DNA of 64,000 bases, taken from positions 1,351,249-1,415,248 of the forward strand of contig JBAIAA010000102.1 in NCBI GenBank assembly GCA_037893245.1, in the 5' to 3' direction. The translations under genes were made by a program, and so were the position numbers. The first letter of the stretch is position 1, and every line of letters starts with the position of its first letter. Origin of the DNA: Crossaster papposus (Eukaryota; Echinodermata; Asteroidea; Velatida; Solasteridae). Below are positions 12,085-24,939 of this stretch, in pieces. The notes under the pieces were generated by a model. It was not told where the DNA came from. It worked only from the letters and a program-made list of their open reading frames with translations, and did no database searches.

Positions 12085-12248
12085 ACAAATATTGACTGCT
12101 TTGAGTGGTATAGTAAAACTAGCCTCCCGAGGTGATCCTTGGAGCATTCTATTTTCCCGAGGCGAAGCCGAGGGAAAATAGAATGCTCCATGGGTCACCG
12201 AGGGAGGCTAGTTTTACTTTACCGCGAAATAAAGCAGTCAATATTTGT
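12085..12248. repeat. Long hairpin MITE
   Basis: CAAATATTGACTGC, GTAAAACTAGCCTCCC and AGCATTCTATTTTCCC are each followed in reverse order by their complements, giving two arms of about 70 nt around GAGGCGAAGCCGAGG. Nested in the CACT element. Confidence 0.65.
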
Positions 12249-12250
12249 TT

Positions 12251-12704
12251 TATAACACCTCACTCACAGATTCTGCACAATTTAAGCTTCCTGAAAGTAT
12301 AGTAATGACAAAAAATCTCCGAATTCAGTGTCAACTTAATACGCGCAAGCAGTGCGTTGTTTACGAAAGAAATGTACGTTAAATTTGCGTTTGAAAGGGC
12401 ACCCAACTATTTGTATCTTCGTTCCCTTTTTCTCGATCATACGTGTACTTTGTTGCCTTGATGAACGGGTGGGAGGGTGATAGAGCAATGTTTACGCAAT
12501 GCACCGAAACACACGTCTGGGTTTCAGTCACGCTTTCGTTGCTATGCGCATAGTACGTGTGTTGCTATGCGCATAGTACTTTTTCAGAACGAGGCTGCGT
12601 GGTATAGTCTTTTTGGAGCGCAAGTAAAAAATAGTAAAAATAGCAAGTGACACGTGACGCGCTCTCGGCCAATCAAGACACAGAATCTGTGAGTGAGGTG
12701 TTAT
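12251..12704. mobile_element. MITE with 25-bp TIRs
   Basis: TATAACACCTCACTCACAG at the left matches the reverse complement CTGTGAGTGAGGTGTTATA at the right; the full match is 25 bp. The inner right flank (GGCCGAGAGCGCGTCACGTG on the reverse strand) is echoed at 32195-32222 upstream of the recombinase gene, a probable relic of the same family. No ORF. Confidence 0.6.
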
Positions 12705-13670
12705 AATACATTCTATTGTCAATTGGCATTACAGAAGTTACTGTTTTTTAACAGTACATTCTACTGTTGTTTTTATCTCTGTTTATTAACAGAGATTCTA
12801 CTGTATTGGGTACTGTACACCTACATGGATTCCCCTGTTTTGCAACAGTGATTAACCCGTTGTTGTTTTGTCTAAAAACAAACGCTCCTGTTGAAGTACA
12901 GTTTTCTGTTGTCATCGATGAATAAAGTGGGAATGGGAACCAAACCTATAGAAGTAACTACATGTACATGTAGTTTTTACACATTAAACAATACTATTAC
13001 TACACTTATACAAATATATAGTACAAATGCTAGGGTTACCTACTAAACACTTGACCATTGTCGTGAGTTACTTTTATAATCAGCTTTTTGTGCAATGATG
13101 AAGTCACGCTTTCAAATGAATAATTGCAATATTTCAATGCAGAGGAAGATGGGATGCGATTCTTCAGCTTTATTCGCAAAAAATCTAAATTGTATCAGGA
13201 ATTGCTTTAATAATTACACAAAGTGGTCAAAAAAGTGTGTTTTGTGGTAAAACAACACAGTTTAACATGACTTTTGTTAACACTAATTTCCTCACTTATG
13301 ATTGGTCAGTTGCTGCGTAATGAGATTCATGTAGGAGAACAGTAGATTCGCTGTAAATAAATACTTGTGTGTATACTTGCTGTATATTTACAGCAAAATG
13401 TGTTGTTATGAAACAGTGATGTTGTTGTGTCTGAACAGAGACGGAAGGGAATGCTTGTTCAAAACATGATGTTTTTTGTTCCAGTACAAAACTTTAATTT
13501 AGCAGCGAACATTCTGTAACCAAACAGAGAAATACAGAAAAATGTACATAGACAGTACTAGTTTTGTTTCTATGTAAAGAAATCCCAAAACAGTAATATT
13601 TACTGTTATATTTTGACATTTTCAACAGAAAACAACTGTGAAGGTACACAATTTTTAACAGTGTAGGGAG

Positions 13671-13830
13671 TGTTTGTCTGTTTGTTACACAGGCACTTCA
13701 CGACTCGTTTTTTGTTATATTAGATCCAGTAGACTTTGGGACACATTACCAGTTAATATCGCTAACTGCCTTGCATTTGGGCTCAATAACGTGCTGTCAA
13801 TCTCGTGTGATAGTATATTGTACAATTTCA
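13671..13830 (+). pseudogene. LINE reverse-transcriptase C-terminal remnant
   Basis: A frame reading SRLVFCYIRSSRLWDTLPVNI resembles the conserved C-terminal RT tail of jockey/CR1-type LINEs (R-x-LWN-x-LP). The match is short and decays after about 50 codons. It is probably a 5'-truncated fragment. Confidence 0.35.
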
Positions 13831-14354
13831 CAACTTATGCAAACTCATTCACTTTTCTTGACTTTCCTATCTGCCTGTTTATCATGTTAATGTTGACATA
13901 TATACATGTATGTCTGCAGTTTTTATTGATTTTTTTTTTAAATATTTACATGTAGGCCCTATATTTAATATTACTGTCCATATTTGTTATTGCATTTTAC
14001 CTTTGTACACTTGTTATGAACTCTAAACACTTATGCTACCCGGAATAATTTCTTTGAAAATAGCTTCTCGATTGTCATCCGAACCATTCTTTCACTGGTT
14101 GGTGACAGCCCTCCTTTGCTATTGTCGCCATGATCAACGACATGATAAATCACTGCACGATCTCAAATCGAACAAAAGCCGAGAACCATGCCTGTGGGAA
14201 TGCCTGGCCAACACAATGGCACAGTGACAATGGCGATCGGCAAGTGTGGCTACAGCGCATGCGCATACTCGCTAGAAGCACGTTGGTGGCGTGGGTCAAA
14301 CACATTGATCTCCATTATATATAATATATAATTGTCCATATTCTGCTGTGCTAA

Positions 14355-14600
14355 CGCTTGAAGTCGGCGCGAATGGGAAGTGCAACACGGCGGACCCAAG
14401 ACGTCACTTCTGTGAGCCAATGAAATGTCCAGGTGTAGAGGTCAGTGGATTTACTCTATACATTTTTTATTTATAAACATTACGTCATACGTACTGTACC
14501 CACTGAACCTTACACCTGGACATTTCATTGGCTCACAGAGTGATGTCGTGGGTCCGCCATGTTGCACTTCCAGTTCGCGCCGACTTCAAGTGTGAACAAG
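14355..14600. mobile_element. Hairpin MITE (GAAGTCGGCGCGAA family)
   Basis: About 98-bp arms 14358-14455 and 14497-14595 are inverted copies containing TTGAAGTCGGCGCGAA, GGCGGACCC and GCCAATGAAATGTCCAGGTG. A single arm of the same family lies at 42235-42335 in a receptor intron. Confidence 0.75.
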
Positions 14601-14645
14601 CAATGATCCGTCCATGTGCAGAGGTCAGTGGGATCAATGGTCAAA

Positions 14646-14669
14646 CCATAGAGCTATATAGCTCTATGG
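14646..14669. other. Perfect 24-bp palindrome
   Basis: CCATAGAGCTAT followed by its exact complement ATAGCTCTATGG. Similar TATAGAGCT words recur nearby (16805-16845), so it is likely transposon debris. Confidence 0.7.
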
Positions 14670-14673
14670 GTCC

Positions 14674-14935
14674 AACCCACTGGGCCCAATTTCTTGGCTC
14701 TGCTTACCGTTAGCGAAAAATTCCTGCTTACTATAGCAGAAAATTCGGCTGTTACGGTAAACGTATTTCAAGCGTTAGCGAGGAATTTTGGTCTCTGAGC
14801 ATGCGTACAACCCGTAACTAAGGATTATGTGCTTACATTGTGCACATATTTTTTTGCTAGCGCGGTTAGCGGAAAATTGTGATTGTAAGCGCGGAATTAT
14901 GTGGTTAACAGAGCCATGAAATTGGGCCCTGATCT
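14674..14935. mobile_element. GGGCCCAATTTC MITE, copy 1
   Basis: Ends GGGCCCAATTTCTTGGCTCT and AGAGCCATGAAATTGGGCCC. The interior has GCTTACCGTTAGCG and GCGGTTAGCGGAAAAT. A closely related copy occupies 47430-47690, just upstream of the LRR-receptor start codon. A more distant relative is at 23530-24020. Confidence 0.75.
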
Positions 14936-14939
14936 CTAT

Positions 14940-17500
14940 AACTAGATAGGCCGAGCATATATTGATGGATAGCGAGCCGTGAAGTCACCGGCGGTCATGT
15001 TGCCTTCGTGCATACAGTAGACGCGTAGACACGTCGAGAGTGACACAGTGGCAGCAGTAATAGTAGCTAAAAATGAATAATTTTAAAAATCCTTTGCAAA
15101 TAAGTAAATTTATTATATAAACTCGCAGACAGTGATCAGTGATCAGTATAAAACATATCAGGACTACGGTTTTAAGAGAGATTTAGAAGAACATTGTTAG
15201 GCGAAAATGTTATATTTTCGTTTCCAGCGGGATTTTTCCATATTGTGGTCCTTTCTGAGAGAAAACCGGGATATTTCGAAAGAACAGTAAATTTATGAAA
15301 TCAGTTGGTCTAAGGTACCTTTCACATATGATTGAATTCAACAATACAGGTATTTTCAGACCAATTTTGTGCCCATTCCACGAAAACTGTCTCGTTGACT
15401 TGCACGTCAAACAGTTCATGGTGGTAATTTGTGTACACAACGTATTGTGATGGATGAACTATTTCTCGTGCATACATTTAATGTTCTGTAGAATTATCCC
15501 AATATCGCAATGGTCACAGTTTTTCCCCTCACAATTCTGGAAGTGTAGGCTATATTATGGTGGAAGGATGTAGACACCTATATTTCCAATACTATATTTC
15601 CAATTTCACCCACACATCTCTCTTAAAAACGTAGTCCCGACATACTTTATAGTGCTCAAATAAAATTTAACTCTAAAGAAATGGGTATGCCAAAAACATT
15701 GAGAATTTTGTTTTTCTAAAATACATGTAGCGTCATGTTGCAACATTCTTTCCCTGGCATTTAATTTATACCTGTATTTTTCTTTCTTTGTACACTACAG
15801 CTAATTGGTTTACCCAAGTCCACTTCTTGCTAATAAGATGTCGGGCTGTACAGCTTATTACGGCTGCAAAAGTCATAGGGCATACTTCTCCCATGTGACA
15901 GAGGGATAACAGATGACAGCGAATGTCAAAATTTATTTTGTTTAACCATCAGTAAACTACGGAAGCTTAATTGACCAACTACCTTTTCCAAGATAAGCTA
16001 TCTCGGTGTTCCACATTTCTTAGATGTGCTGTAAAAATATCGGAGAACTCTGCATCTTGGCATTTCATGTTTCAACCATAATGTACAGATAATAAAACAG
16101 TCGCAACAGTCACAAACGTATCTTTGTAACATGGAAATATACGTAATATGTTTAAGCTTTCGTATAGTGAACATGTGATTCATGAAAACTGACAAATTTG
16201 GTTAAAATTGTATTGTTAATATTCAAAACAAATGTTAAATTGGCATGGATTTACTCAGTCACTGTTAGCAGGGTAGCCCGCCCTGTGTACATGTTGCGCT
16301 GTTCTATCATAATGTTTATGCCGCCCTGTTAAAATGTTATGCCGACCTGTCAAAATTTGCTTTTCAATCACGGTTTTATTTTGCTTTCTTACAAAACAAC
16401 AATTGTGGTGTACAAATCTTTAATATCGTGTTCATATCGCACAAATATCTAGAAACACTCACGATTCGAAGTTAAAGCCGTACAAGGGTGTTTTATTAAA
16501 ATTAGGTCTGTGAAGAACGCTGCCAAATGTATCTTTGCATAGTATGAACAATTATTATTCTAAAATGACATCGCAAGCTTTTATTTTGGTTTTAAATTCA
16601 TAGAAAGTCTGGGGTAATTGTTTTATTTTTTTATTTTTATAACAGTAAGCAATACATATAATAAGCATGTTATCTGTAGTGTATCAATGCAAAACAAAAG
16701 CAAGCAAAATTGAATCCATTGTGTGACTTATATGTTATTATTAACACGTGTGATTGATATTTTTAATTGTGATTTATTTCAAGTTTCTCAAGTTCATAGT
16801 TTAAGCCATAGAGCTGTATCTTTATTATACCGCTCTATAGTTTAGGCTCAAAACCACATAATTATTGGGTTTTTTCTGTCCACTTGTCCAGCAAGCATTT
16901 TTGGGATCCTTCCTAAAATATTTACTAAACATTAGGTTGATTCCAAAATAAGCCTATTTAACATTGCAACTTGGCGCATACATGTCATTCTTGGGTGTTA
17001 TTATGTTTAACTTAATTTTCCTGATAAAACTGGAATGTTTTTGTGATGTTAACTTCGTTTCCTGTGATATTAAATTCGTTTTATCGGTCGTGCGCTATAC
17101 GAACGTGTGTACGCCGGCAATGTTTTTAATAACCCAATATGACCGCCGATGGCTTCACGGGCAGAGAGGCGCTCGACCTATCCAGTTATAGAGATCAGTG
17201 GTCAAACCTATAGCCAGCGAAATTTAATTGGGGTTTCACGTTTTATGGCGTTTTCTTCGTTTTTTACGGCGGTTTTTCGAGAGAGAAAAAAATTATAAAT
17301 CGGGTCGTGGCCCGTTCGGAGAGTCGGGAGGGGATGATCACCTACTAATTTTTTTTATTTGGCTTCAGATTGGTGTTTGATAAACGTGTATGATTTTTTT
17401 ACCATTACCAGATACAAAATCTAATCGCGCTGTCGGTCTGTAAACTGCTCCCTCTGTTGATATATATTTTTAAAAGCTCATTCCAACAGTAACGTCTTGG
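14940..17500. other. No gene recognised
   Basis: AT-rich sequence with only short, unsupported frames. I found no splice-consistent exon, domain motif or RNA gene here. Confidence 0.5.
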
Positions 17501-17539
17501 AACCAAGACTACATAGAAATATGCGGTGTGTATACGTAC

Positions 17540-18065
17540 ATGTGCATTTTGTGTGACATCGCAGAACTTTGCACACTGAGAAATCTGCGCGGAACTGGAA
17601 ATCTGCAGTAATGTGCGACATTATACAGACATGTGCGCGGAAAATATTTGACCTCGCATAAGTCTGTGCGGAAATCTTCAATAAAATTTGCGACATATCA
17701 GAAATCTGCTTAGATAATTATGTACGATCAAATGTGCCACATCGTTGGAATTTGCGTAGAATGCGCGATACTTGCAGAATGTATCATGTCTCTTCATGGC
17801 CACCATCGTGTAAGGATTGGGAAAGCGTCCGGTTTGCGAATATGTTCGGTTTGTAAAAAGCATCCGAGTTTACACAAAGCATCTATACTAGAAAAGCATC
17901 CGAGTTATATTTAAAAAAAATAACCAAACTAGAAATGCATCCGAATTATAAAAAAAACATCCAAGTTTGCAAAAAGCATCCGAATTAGGAGAGCATCCAC
18001 GAGTTTAGGTAAATAAACCGAGTTTAGGAAAGCATCCAAATTAGAAAAGCATCCGAGTTGTAAAA
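17540..18065. repeat. Degenerate short tandem repeats (AAATCTGCGC, then AAAAGCATCCGAGTT)
   Basis: 17545-17720 repeats GCGCGGAA-AATCTGC and GTGCGACAT words. 17850-18065 repeats an AAAGCATCCGAGTT unit about ten times at irregular spacing. No coding potential. Confidence 0.55.
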
Positions 18066-18104
18066 ACACGTCCGATCTAATTGTTGACACTAATTCTGCT
18101 TAAT

Positions 18105-18290
18105 GTTCCACCGCTATGACCCGGGTTAGAATCCTGCCTGAGCATGTGGTTTGGGTTTTCAGTCATTGCCTGATTGTATGGTTCCCCCCCGATAATATTT
18201 TTCCGGGGTTTTTCTCCCACCTCAAAAACTGTAACTTCTTCACGTTGTCTTTGCTCACAAGGCTTATCCTTTAATTAGCGCTATATCGCT
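18105..18290 (+). repeat. tRNA-derived SINE fragment
   Basis: CCACCGCTATGACCCGGGTTAGAATCC contains a near-consensus pol III B box (GGTTAGAATCC). The following C-rich body TTTTTCCGGGGTTTTTCTCCCACCTC matches the SINE at 23663-23900. The A-box half is missing. Confidence 0.6.
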
Positions 18291-18699
18291 GTTGGATGTT
18301 AAATGTAATTTTAAAACATCTTCACGATCTACAATGGCTGGTTTCGAGCGGTCTGTTCTTGGCACGCGAAACTCGTTCGTGCAAAACCTTGATGGAAAGG
18401 TGGTGTGATCCTCTTCCGAGTGATGATGTTCTTGGGTCGCGTTCCCGCAGTTCGAGCGCGAACGTATCGCCTATAAACCCAGCCATTATAAACACTAACC
18501 TGCATTTGCAAATCCGAACGCATCTATTGCTAGCATCAACTGAAGGTAAATCCGCAGCATTCCGCCCTCACCCCATTTTGGGCCCATGATGCATGGGTCG
18601 GATTTCGCGTGTAATCTGTAAGAAAATGTCGACCCATATTTAAATTTCACACGAATTGATTTTTGTTTTACCAATGCTTATAACTTGTCGGGTTTGTTT

Positions 18700-19160
18700 A
18701 TAAGCCCCAGTCCCACTAGGAGATACAACACATTACGACAAGGGGCCAATTTTATAAAACATGTAAGCACAAAAATGTTGTCTTGCTCAAGTCTTGCTCA
18801 GTAAAAACAGGTTACTGGCAAAAACTCCATGTGCCTTTCATGCTAAGCAAAAACCAGCTGAATACCAGCAATAAATAATATACATCACCTGAACATTTGG
18901 TTTGTAACCCTGTTTTTGCCAAGGAAGTTTTTTTTATGCTAAGCAAATATTTTAGTTTACACGTTTTATAATAATCTGCTCTAGGCTGTGACTGGAAATC
19001 GCAGGCAATAGAAAAGTCATGCATTCCACTAGTCTTAGGTGGTCGTGGCAGTCTTGGATAATTGCAGGACCGAAATCGGTCGCAGAGAGAGGTTTTTCAT
19101 CTTGTTAAAAAACCTGGCTGCGACTGAAGTAGTCGCATCTTGTCGCAGCCTCTTCAGAGC
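18700..19160 (+). repeat. Dispersed repeat interrupted by a nested insertion
   Basis: The flanks 18705-18733 and 18983-19155 are contiguous in the copy at 1100-1290. The intervening roughly 245 bp begin GGCCAATTTTATAAAACATGTAAGCA and end in ACGTTTTATAATAATCTGC, resembling the CAATTTCATAGAGCTGCTTA MITE family. Confidence 0.55.
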
Positions 19161-20260
19161 CACGCTGCGCAAGAGAGCCACGCTGCATGCGCACCGAATG
19201 AAAGCCACGCACCAAATAACAGTTCTCCCCTCTAGAACTCCCCTCGACGAAAGTAAACCACTGATCTCTATAGACTGGATAGGTCATCCCCGTGCAATGG
19301 TATACACATCTGAATGTTTTTGTTGACCCGTTTCTAATTCCGGGGTCCCACCATCCAATACTATGACCGCCACACCCAATACTAAATAACCCCTGAAGTT
19401 GGTTCACAAAAATGGCGCTGGTATCAAAACTACTAAACCTGAACCAGGAGTTTTTAGTATTATTTTCCTGTTTAACTGTCCATACATAATCAATGTCTAC
19501 TGGATATTGCGTCACAGTTTTCCCGAAGAGACACACGTGGATTTTGAAGAAAAAGCGTTTTCGAGATAATCGCAAGAGAAGTTTCTCCTATTTAATAAGA
19601 ATACAAAATACTTTGCCACAACCTTGTGCAGTAAGGACATATTCACATTATTCTGTGAGAGGTGGATCTTACGTGAACCCAGTAATTATAATTAACACGG
19701 TGGTTAATTAGCCTAAATTATTAGTAAAGATAGGTGTCTCTTCGCGAAAACGATTCACTTTTCCTACATTGAGACTCTTTCTGTTCACAAAAACCCAGTG
19801 GCCGGATTGCTAATCGCGAGCCAGATCTGTGTGCATTAAACGAACAGGCCCATGAAGTAAACTCGCCAGATTGTATAACTCGGTCACCTAAACTTGGAAG
19901 GTTTTTATCTCGGAACATGTATGTAATCTAAATATGTGCCCATCGATTACTAGTCCCTTTTGTCAAAGTACTTTTAAGTGGACTCAGGATAAAACGTTCC
20001 GTAACTCTAATATGTGCCCTAGGCTTGGCTTAATGCCAGCGCATTACTGACAATGCCGTGTGTATATACAAACTTTTTAGGTTTTATTTTTAACTTGCCA
20101 ACGTTTCGAAATCCTAGATACATACGTCATCGGGAAATGATCGATTACACTAAATAAACGTTAAGAAATAAAAAACAAATTGTTTGTTCGGAGCTCAGCA
20201 GGTAGTCAAGTCAAAATACTTAATTTTAATTTGTTGACCTCAAACAAATTGTAACAAATA
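19160..20260. other. No gene recognised
   Basis: Several short frames on both strands; none has homologous motifs or paired splice sites that I can support. Confidence 0.45.
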
Positions 20261-20321
20261 GTTGTTCACCACAGTGCACTTTTATAAGGTCCCTAGAATA
20301 AGGTGTTTCACGATATTATGC

Positions 20322-20468
20322 GCCATCTTGTTCACGGGGCAAATTAACACGCGTTGCCGTGTACGCATCGTCGATCTAAACTGTTGCGCTTCTAAGTTAC
20401 CATGCGTTCATTCTAAAATGTGCGGGCGTTTAGCAACGCGTGTTCATTTTGCCCCGTGAACAAGATGT
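20322..20468. mobile_element. Hairpin MITE
   Basis: CATCTTGTTCACGGGGCAAA and ACACGCGTTGC at the left are mirrored by GCAACGCGTGT and TTTGCCCCGTGAACAAGATG at the right. Confidence 0.7.
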
Positions 20469-20469
20469 C

Positions 20470-20850
20470 AACTGTCCCAAAATATGGGCAGTTGCCCATG
20501 AAAATTAGCATTACATGTACAAACAAAATTACCGATAAACCTGAAGCAGAAAAGAATGTTTAACTTATTAGAAACAATTTATAGATAAAGAGCAATTTAG
20601 CCGCCGGCCCGACCCCACCTGCCGGCCCCACCCGCCGGCCCCACCCGTTCTGTTGTCCCGACCGCAGAACCCGACCGCAACTGCTCATATTATGGGCAAT
20701 GAGGGCAAGCTGCCCATGTGGGCAATATGGAAATGCTGCTCATAATTATATGGGCAAGTTTCCCATATGGGCAAGCTGGGCAAGCTGCCCATGTGGGCAA
20801 TATGGGCAAGCTTCCCATATGGGCAATATGGGCAATATGCCCATTATGGG
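20470..20850. repeat. ATGGGCA-rich repeat cluster
   Basis: GGGCAATATGGGCAAGCTGCCCAT-type words recur at 20690-20850 in both orientations. A related word composition builds the minisatellites at 30.5-31.5 kb. Upstream is a short GCCGGCCCCACCC triplication (20600-20650). Confidence 0.6.
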
Positions 20851-20879
20851 CAACCGATAGAGCTATGATCAAATTAATG

Positions 20880-23300
20880 TACTAGCACTCTGTGAACCGG
20901 ATGCACAGAAAACGGAGCAACTAAGTTCGATCAGGGACCTACGTAACTACTAGATCATGGGACGAAGTCACAAAATCCTTTCAGAAAGTCATTTTCGTGA
21001 TCCCCAACTTGGTAGTTGATACAACTTTCGCAAATTGATCTTTAGGGCATACCTAACAACATTTGTGATGTTCATTTTTGCAAAAGTGGCACTTTGGAGA
21101 GTTATTTCACGTAAACAAGTTGATGGGGCAAAAATAGCATTGGTTTAGTTGGTTTTTCTCGCCTTTAATTTGCCCCCAACCCACTTTGTCCCATACCAAT
21201 ATTGTATTGACTCGAGCCAACTCGCCCCATAGAGCATGTACATCACAGGAAACAAATATGAACTGTTTACCACTGTTTACTCCCGGTTACATGTAAATCA
21301 CTCTCTTTGGCTTGATGGGTGCCCAGATTGATCTATTTAAGTGCGTTATTAGATATTTGATTGATAAATAAAATGGCGTATTCAATTTCAATCTGCAATA
21401 TAATTTGCAATTGTTTATTGTGATTAAAGTCAATGTTGCAATAACATTTGAAAGTTGTATGCACAATAATAATTACATTTAAATTGTGTAAATGCCTATT
21501 TTAGTACAATATTTTCTCAAAAAGAGGGAATATTCATACTCGGTAATAGATGTTTCAGTATGTAGTTATACTAATACGTTTCAACTAGGTTACACTTTTC
21601 AATTAGAAAGAGCCTTGAAAATAGTTGCCCTGTGGAACAGGAATAGTGAAAGTTATAAAAACGGCCAAAGCAGCTAGCTGCATGCTTAACAGCCGATGTT
21701 GTGCTTAACACACCCTATGCTTAAGCAACATCATGTTTTTTGCTACAGTTTGGTGGGTCATAACCCATGTTATTTCATGCACGTACGTGCTCAAATAAAT
21801 GTTGCAACGAAGATCAGACCACCACGTTCCGAACCAGTCGAATCAACTACAATTTTGTTCATTAATGTTTCTAAGGTGCCGTGTGTCCAAGGCTTGTTAT
21901 AAGGCAAATAGTAATTATTCCACTATTGTGTGTGGCTACACATCTCACTATAATTGCACCTTTCCGTCGGGATAAAATAACCACACAAAAAGCTCCTATA
22001 TAAATATATTACGCGGCAGGGATTAACGATTTATGCAAATTAGTCATATTTTAACCACTTGAATTTTTAAAGACTTTTAATATGTCATTGTGGGTACCTT
22101 TTAGAAATGCATTGTGATAATTTGTTTGAGGTCAATACTTATTTTTCCTGGACTAAGGCATGTGATTAACCCGAAGATTTGTGTAAACCAGAGGCCTGCT
22201 TTAAAATGGACTTCTTTTCCACAGTTCGGACAATGTTGTCCCATATTTCGCACCAAACACAGATTCAACTCAGTGAACTCACGAGAACTAAATAGTCACC
22301 TGATTCAAAGCTATTCAAAACGCGATCAGCTTATACGCAAGACTGCCAGCAGAACCCTTTCTATGTTTGTAAGCTTGGCGCCATTTTGTATGGGCACAGT
22401 ATACCCAGGACAAAATGAGACCGAGGGACTCGTATAGTTCCCCATACCTTTACACTCTTTAGACTATTGTTACCTAACGCACCCCCCCCCCCCCCCTCCT
22501 CCAAATAAACTAAACAGAATTTATGAGAAACCACAACATTCCGCAAGCACAACATTCCGCAAGCACAACATTCCCCGCTTCATATGTATTGTGTGCGTCT
22601 GAAAAGTTGGCACACAATTAAAAATGCAGAGTCAGGCTTGCAGGTGTGCGGCACCCTGGACATAATGCAAACACAAACACTGGCAAGGTCTAGAAATACC
22701 ATAGATTTCGGGGGAGGGGGGAGGGGTGGGGGGGGGGGGGGGGGATTTGCCATGATCAACTGAAATCTATGGGTACGGCGAAATGCGTACCGTTTGACAA
22801 AGTTAATCTCAGCCGTCGTGTTGTTTAGTATTACTCGAGTATAATTTACCCGTGGTGGTAGCTAGTCGCAAAGTTCAAGCCTTATCTCTGGCAAATGTTC
22901 TCCAAAGAGAATTACAAACATTTTCAAGAGGGACGCGCAAGAAATTAACAAATTGTTTACTGTTTAGGAGGTTTCTATGGTGGCCATGAAGGGACATAAA
23001 CGGCCGTTAATGTTGTTCGCAACTAGTCGTGAAATTATTCGCAACTGATCGTGAATTTGTTCGACTAGTTGTGAATAAATTCACGACTAGTCGCAAAACA
23101 TAATCACGACCAGTAGTTAATAAACTCACGTAAATATTTTTCCGAGTAACTTGAAGAGTTCAACAGTAAGCCTTTGTGCAAAAGTAAGTGCGCGTCACAT
23201 CACATCATAACGCACGCGGCAAATAATCACATGATATGCCCACTTGCTTTTGAACCCTTCAAGTTACATGTACTTGGAAAATACGACAAATTTACGACAA
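20880..23300. other. Gene-poor stretch with poly-C/poly-G tracts
   Basis: Contains the relative (22010-22160) of the 2.93 kb repeat, a GTTACCTAACGCACCCCC block (22463) related to 45008 and, in reverse, 51712, a G tract at 22715-22745, and CACGACTAGTCG palindromic words at 23020-23110. No exon supported. Confidence 0.45.
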
Positions 23301-23309
23301 AAATTGACG

Positions 23310-23520
23310 ACTAATCGCCGGACGGCGATCGCGAAAAAACAAGAACAACATAAAGACCACTGCCTGACGCCGGTTGAAAACGAACGGCGTTTTTTGTTTT
23401 GCTTTTCTCAGCATTCATGGAGTGATTAACGATATTTACTATAAAATGAAACCCCCCAAATCCACTCATTCATGCATGGTAATTCAAGCAATTACCAATG
23501 GTGTATCATACCTTTAAAGA
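23310..23520 (+). repeat. Second copy of the CGCCGGACGGCGATC repeat
   Basis: Matches 6665-6790 plus 7305-7345 without the extra internal sequence present there. Confidence 0.55.
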
Positions 23521-23529
23521 TAATAAGTC

Positions 23530-24020
23530 TGGGACCAATTTCATAGAGCTGCTTATACACAACATTTTTCTTAAGCACAACAAACCTTGCTTGGTAAATC
23601 AGTTTAAGAGCCAAAATTCCACGTGGTCGTTATGCTAAGCTAACAACAGCTTTAAGGGGAGTCAGGTTGGAGTCAGGTTGGCGTAGCGGTTCTTTCCTCG
23701 CCTTCCACCACTATGACCCGGGTTTTCCGTGGGTTTTCCCCAGGATATTCTTCTGGGGTTCCCCCCCCCCCCCCCCCCACCTCTAAAACATTACTGTACC
23801 CTCTTCTCATTGTCTTCTCTCTACTGAGGGCCCCAAATGATCAGCTTCTGCTGGATGGGTTACCCTCAATAAAGATGGTTGTAAATAAATAAATAAATAA
23901 GCTAAATACCAACCACAAATAATAAATATAGCGTGGAGTTGTGGCCGGTAAGCTGGTTTTACTAAGCAAGAATGTGTTGTGCTTAAGCAATTTGTATACT
24001 GAAGCAGCTCTATGAAATTG
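23530..24020. mobile_element. CAATTTCATAGAGCTGCTTA MITE carrying a SINE insertion
   Basis: The ends ACCAATTTCATAGAGCTGCT and AGCAGCTCTATGAAATTG are inverted. The body is interrupted by the SINE at 23663-23900. Confidence 0.6.
23663..23900 (+). repeat. tRNA-derived SINE
   Basis: TTGGCGTAGCGGTTCTTTCC resembles a tRNA A-box region and GACCCGGGTT is a decayed B box. A C-rich body and a terminal (AAAT)n tail at 23882-23900 follow. Related to the fragment at 18105. Confidence 0.65.
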
Positions 24021-24741
24021 CCTCTCCTAGGCCCAATTTCGTGGTTCTGCTAACCGCGCGAGCAGACAAATTATGTGCTAACCCTGTAAGTACAGAATCC
24101 TTAGTTACGGGATGTAGGCTTGCGCAGAAGCCAAAATTCCTCTTATATCCATTATCTACAAGTGCAAAGCCATCAAAATGAAACTGGTTTCAGATTCTCA
24201 CCTTTTTTTTTCGCGGGAGTTGCAACTAGGGAGACTTCATTGCAACTAGTGTGACGACCAAGCCCTACCCTTAGAACAATCTCCCCCTGTTACCACAGTG
24301 TGAAATCACTATGTTAACACACAGTGTTCACAGAGTCCCCAAATAGTCGTTTGGACTATGTGGTCACACAGTTATCACACTGTGTTCTCCGTCTGTATCT
24401 CCGATCCAAAATCACTATTAAGTTATACATTTTTCATTAATCTACAAGTTCCAAGCCTGGGGATAACAGTTTTACGGGTTTGCCCGTAAAATGAAACTCG
24501 TACAGTTCATTTACGGTTACTCACAGTATTACTACAGTAGTAGCGTGTCCTGTTGTTTGTGCGCGCCAGAGGGCGATTTTTTGTTTACGCTTCAAATGCC
24601 GTCAGGTTGAGCAAGTTGCCTCCCCCTTCCTTCTCTCTTTCCCCTCCCCTCCCCCTCTCCCCTACACCCACGCCCAAGCCTGGATACGTAACTGATATTT
24701 CCACTTTAAAAATACAGACTTTGTTTTTAGTGTGTGTATTA

Positions 24742-24929
24742 CGGAAGCCCGATCGTGCCAGGTTGAAACAGTGTAAACAATATTTGTATTGCGAAATAAC
24801 GCAATAGTTTTGCGAAATAACGCAATGGTATTGCGTTATTTCGCAATACTATTGCTTTATTTTGAAATACAATTTATCAAATCAAATACATTGTTTTCAC
24901 TGTTAAAACTTGGCACGTTCGGGCTTCCG
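24742..24929. mobile_element. 188-bp hairpin MITE flanked by TA
   Basis: CGGAAGCCCGATCGTGCCAG and the inverted TTGGCACGTTCGGGCTTCCG form the ends, with TA on both sides. The centre contains TTGCGAAATAACGCAAT in both orientations. The TA duplication suggests Tc1/mariner-type mobilisation. Confidence 0.65.
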
Positions 24930-24939
24930 TATTGTATTT

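Larger units (their letters stand above)
12051..13663. mobile_element. CACT-terminal (CACTA/EnSpm-like) nonautonomous element
   Basis: The ends are CACTGTTAAAAAT and its exact complement ATTTTTAACAGTG, flanked by TA. Subterminal regions are packed with CTGTT/AACAG motifs (12060-12085 and 12735-13640). CACTA-superfamily elements start CACT(A/G) and carry many short subterminal repeats, so this is the best fit. It contains other inserted repeats (12085-12704) and no transposase. Confidence 0.55.
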
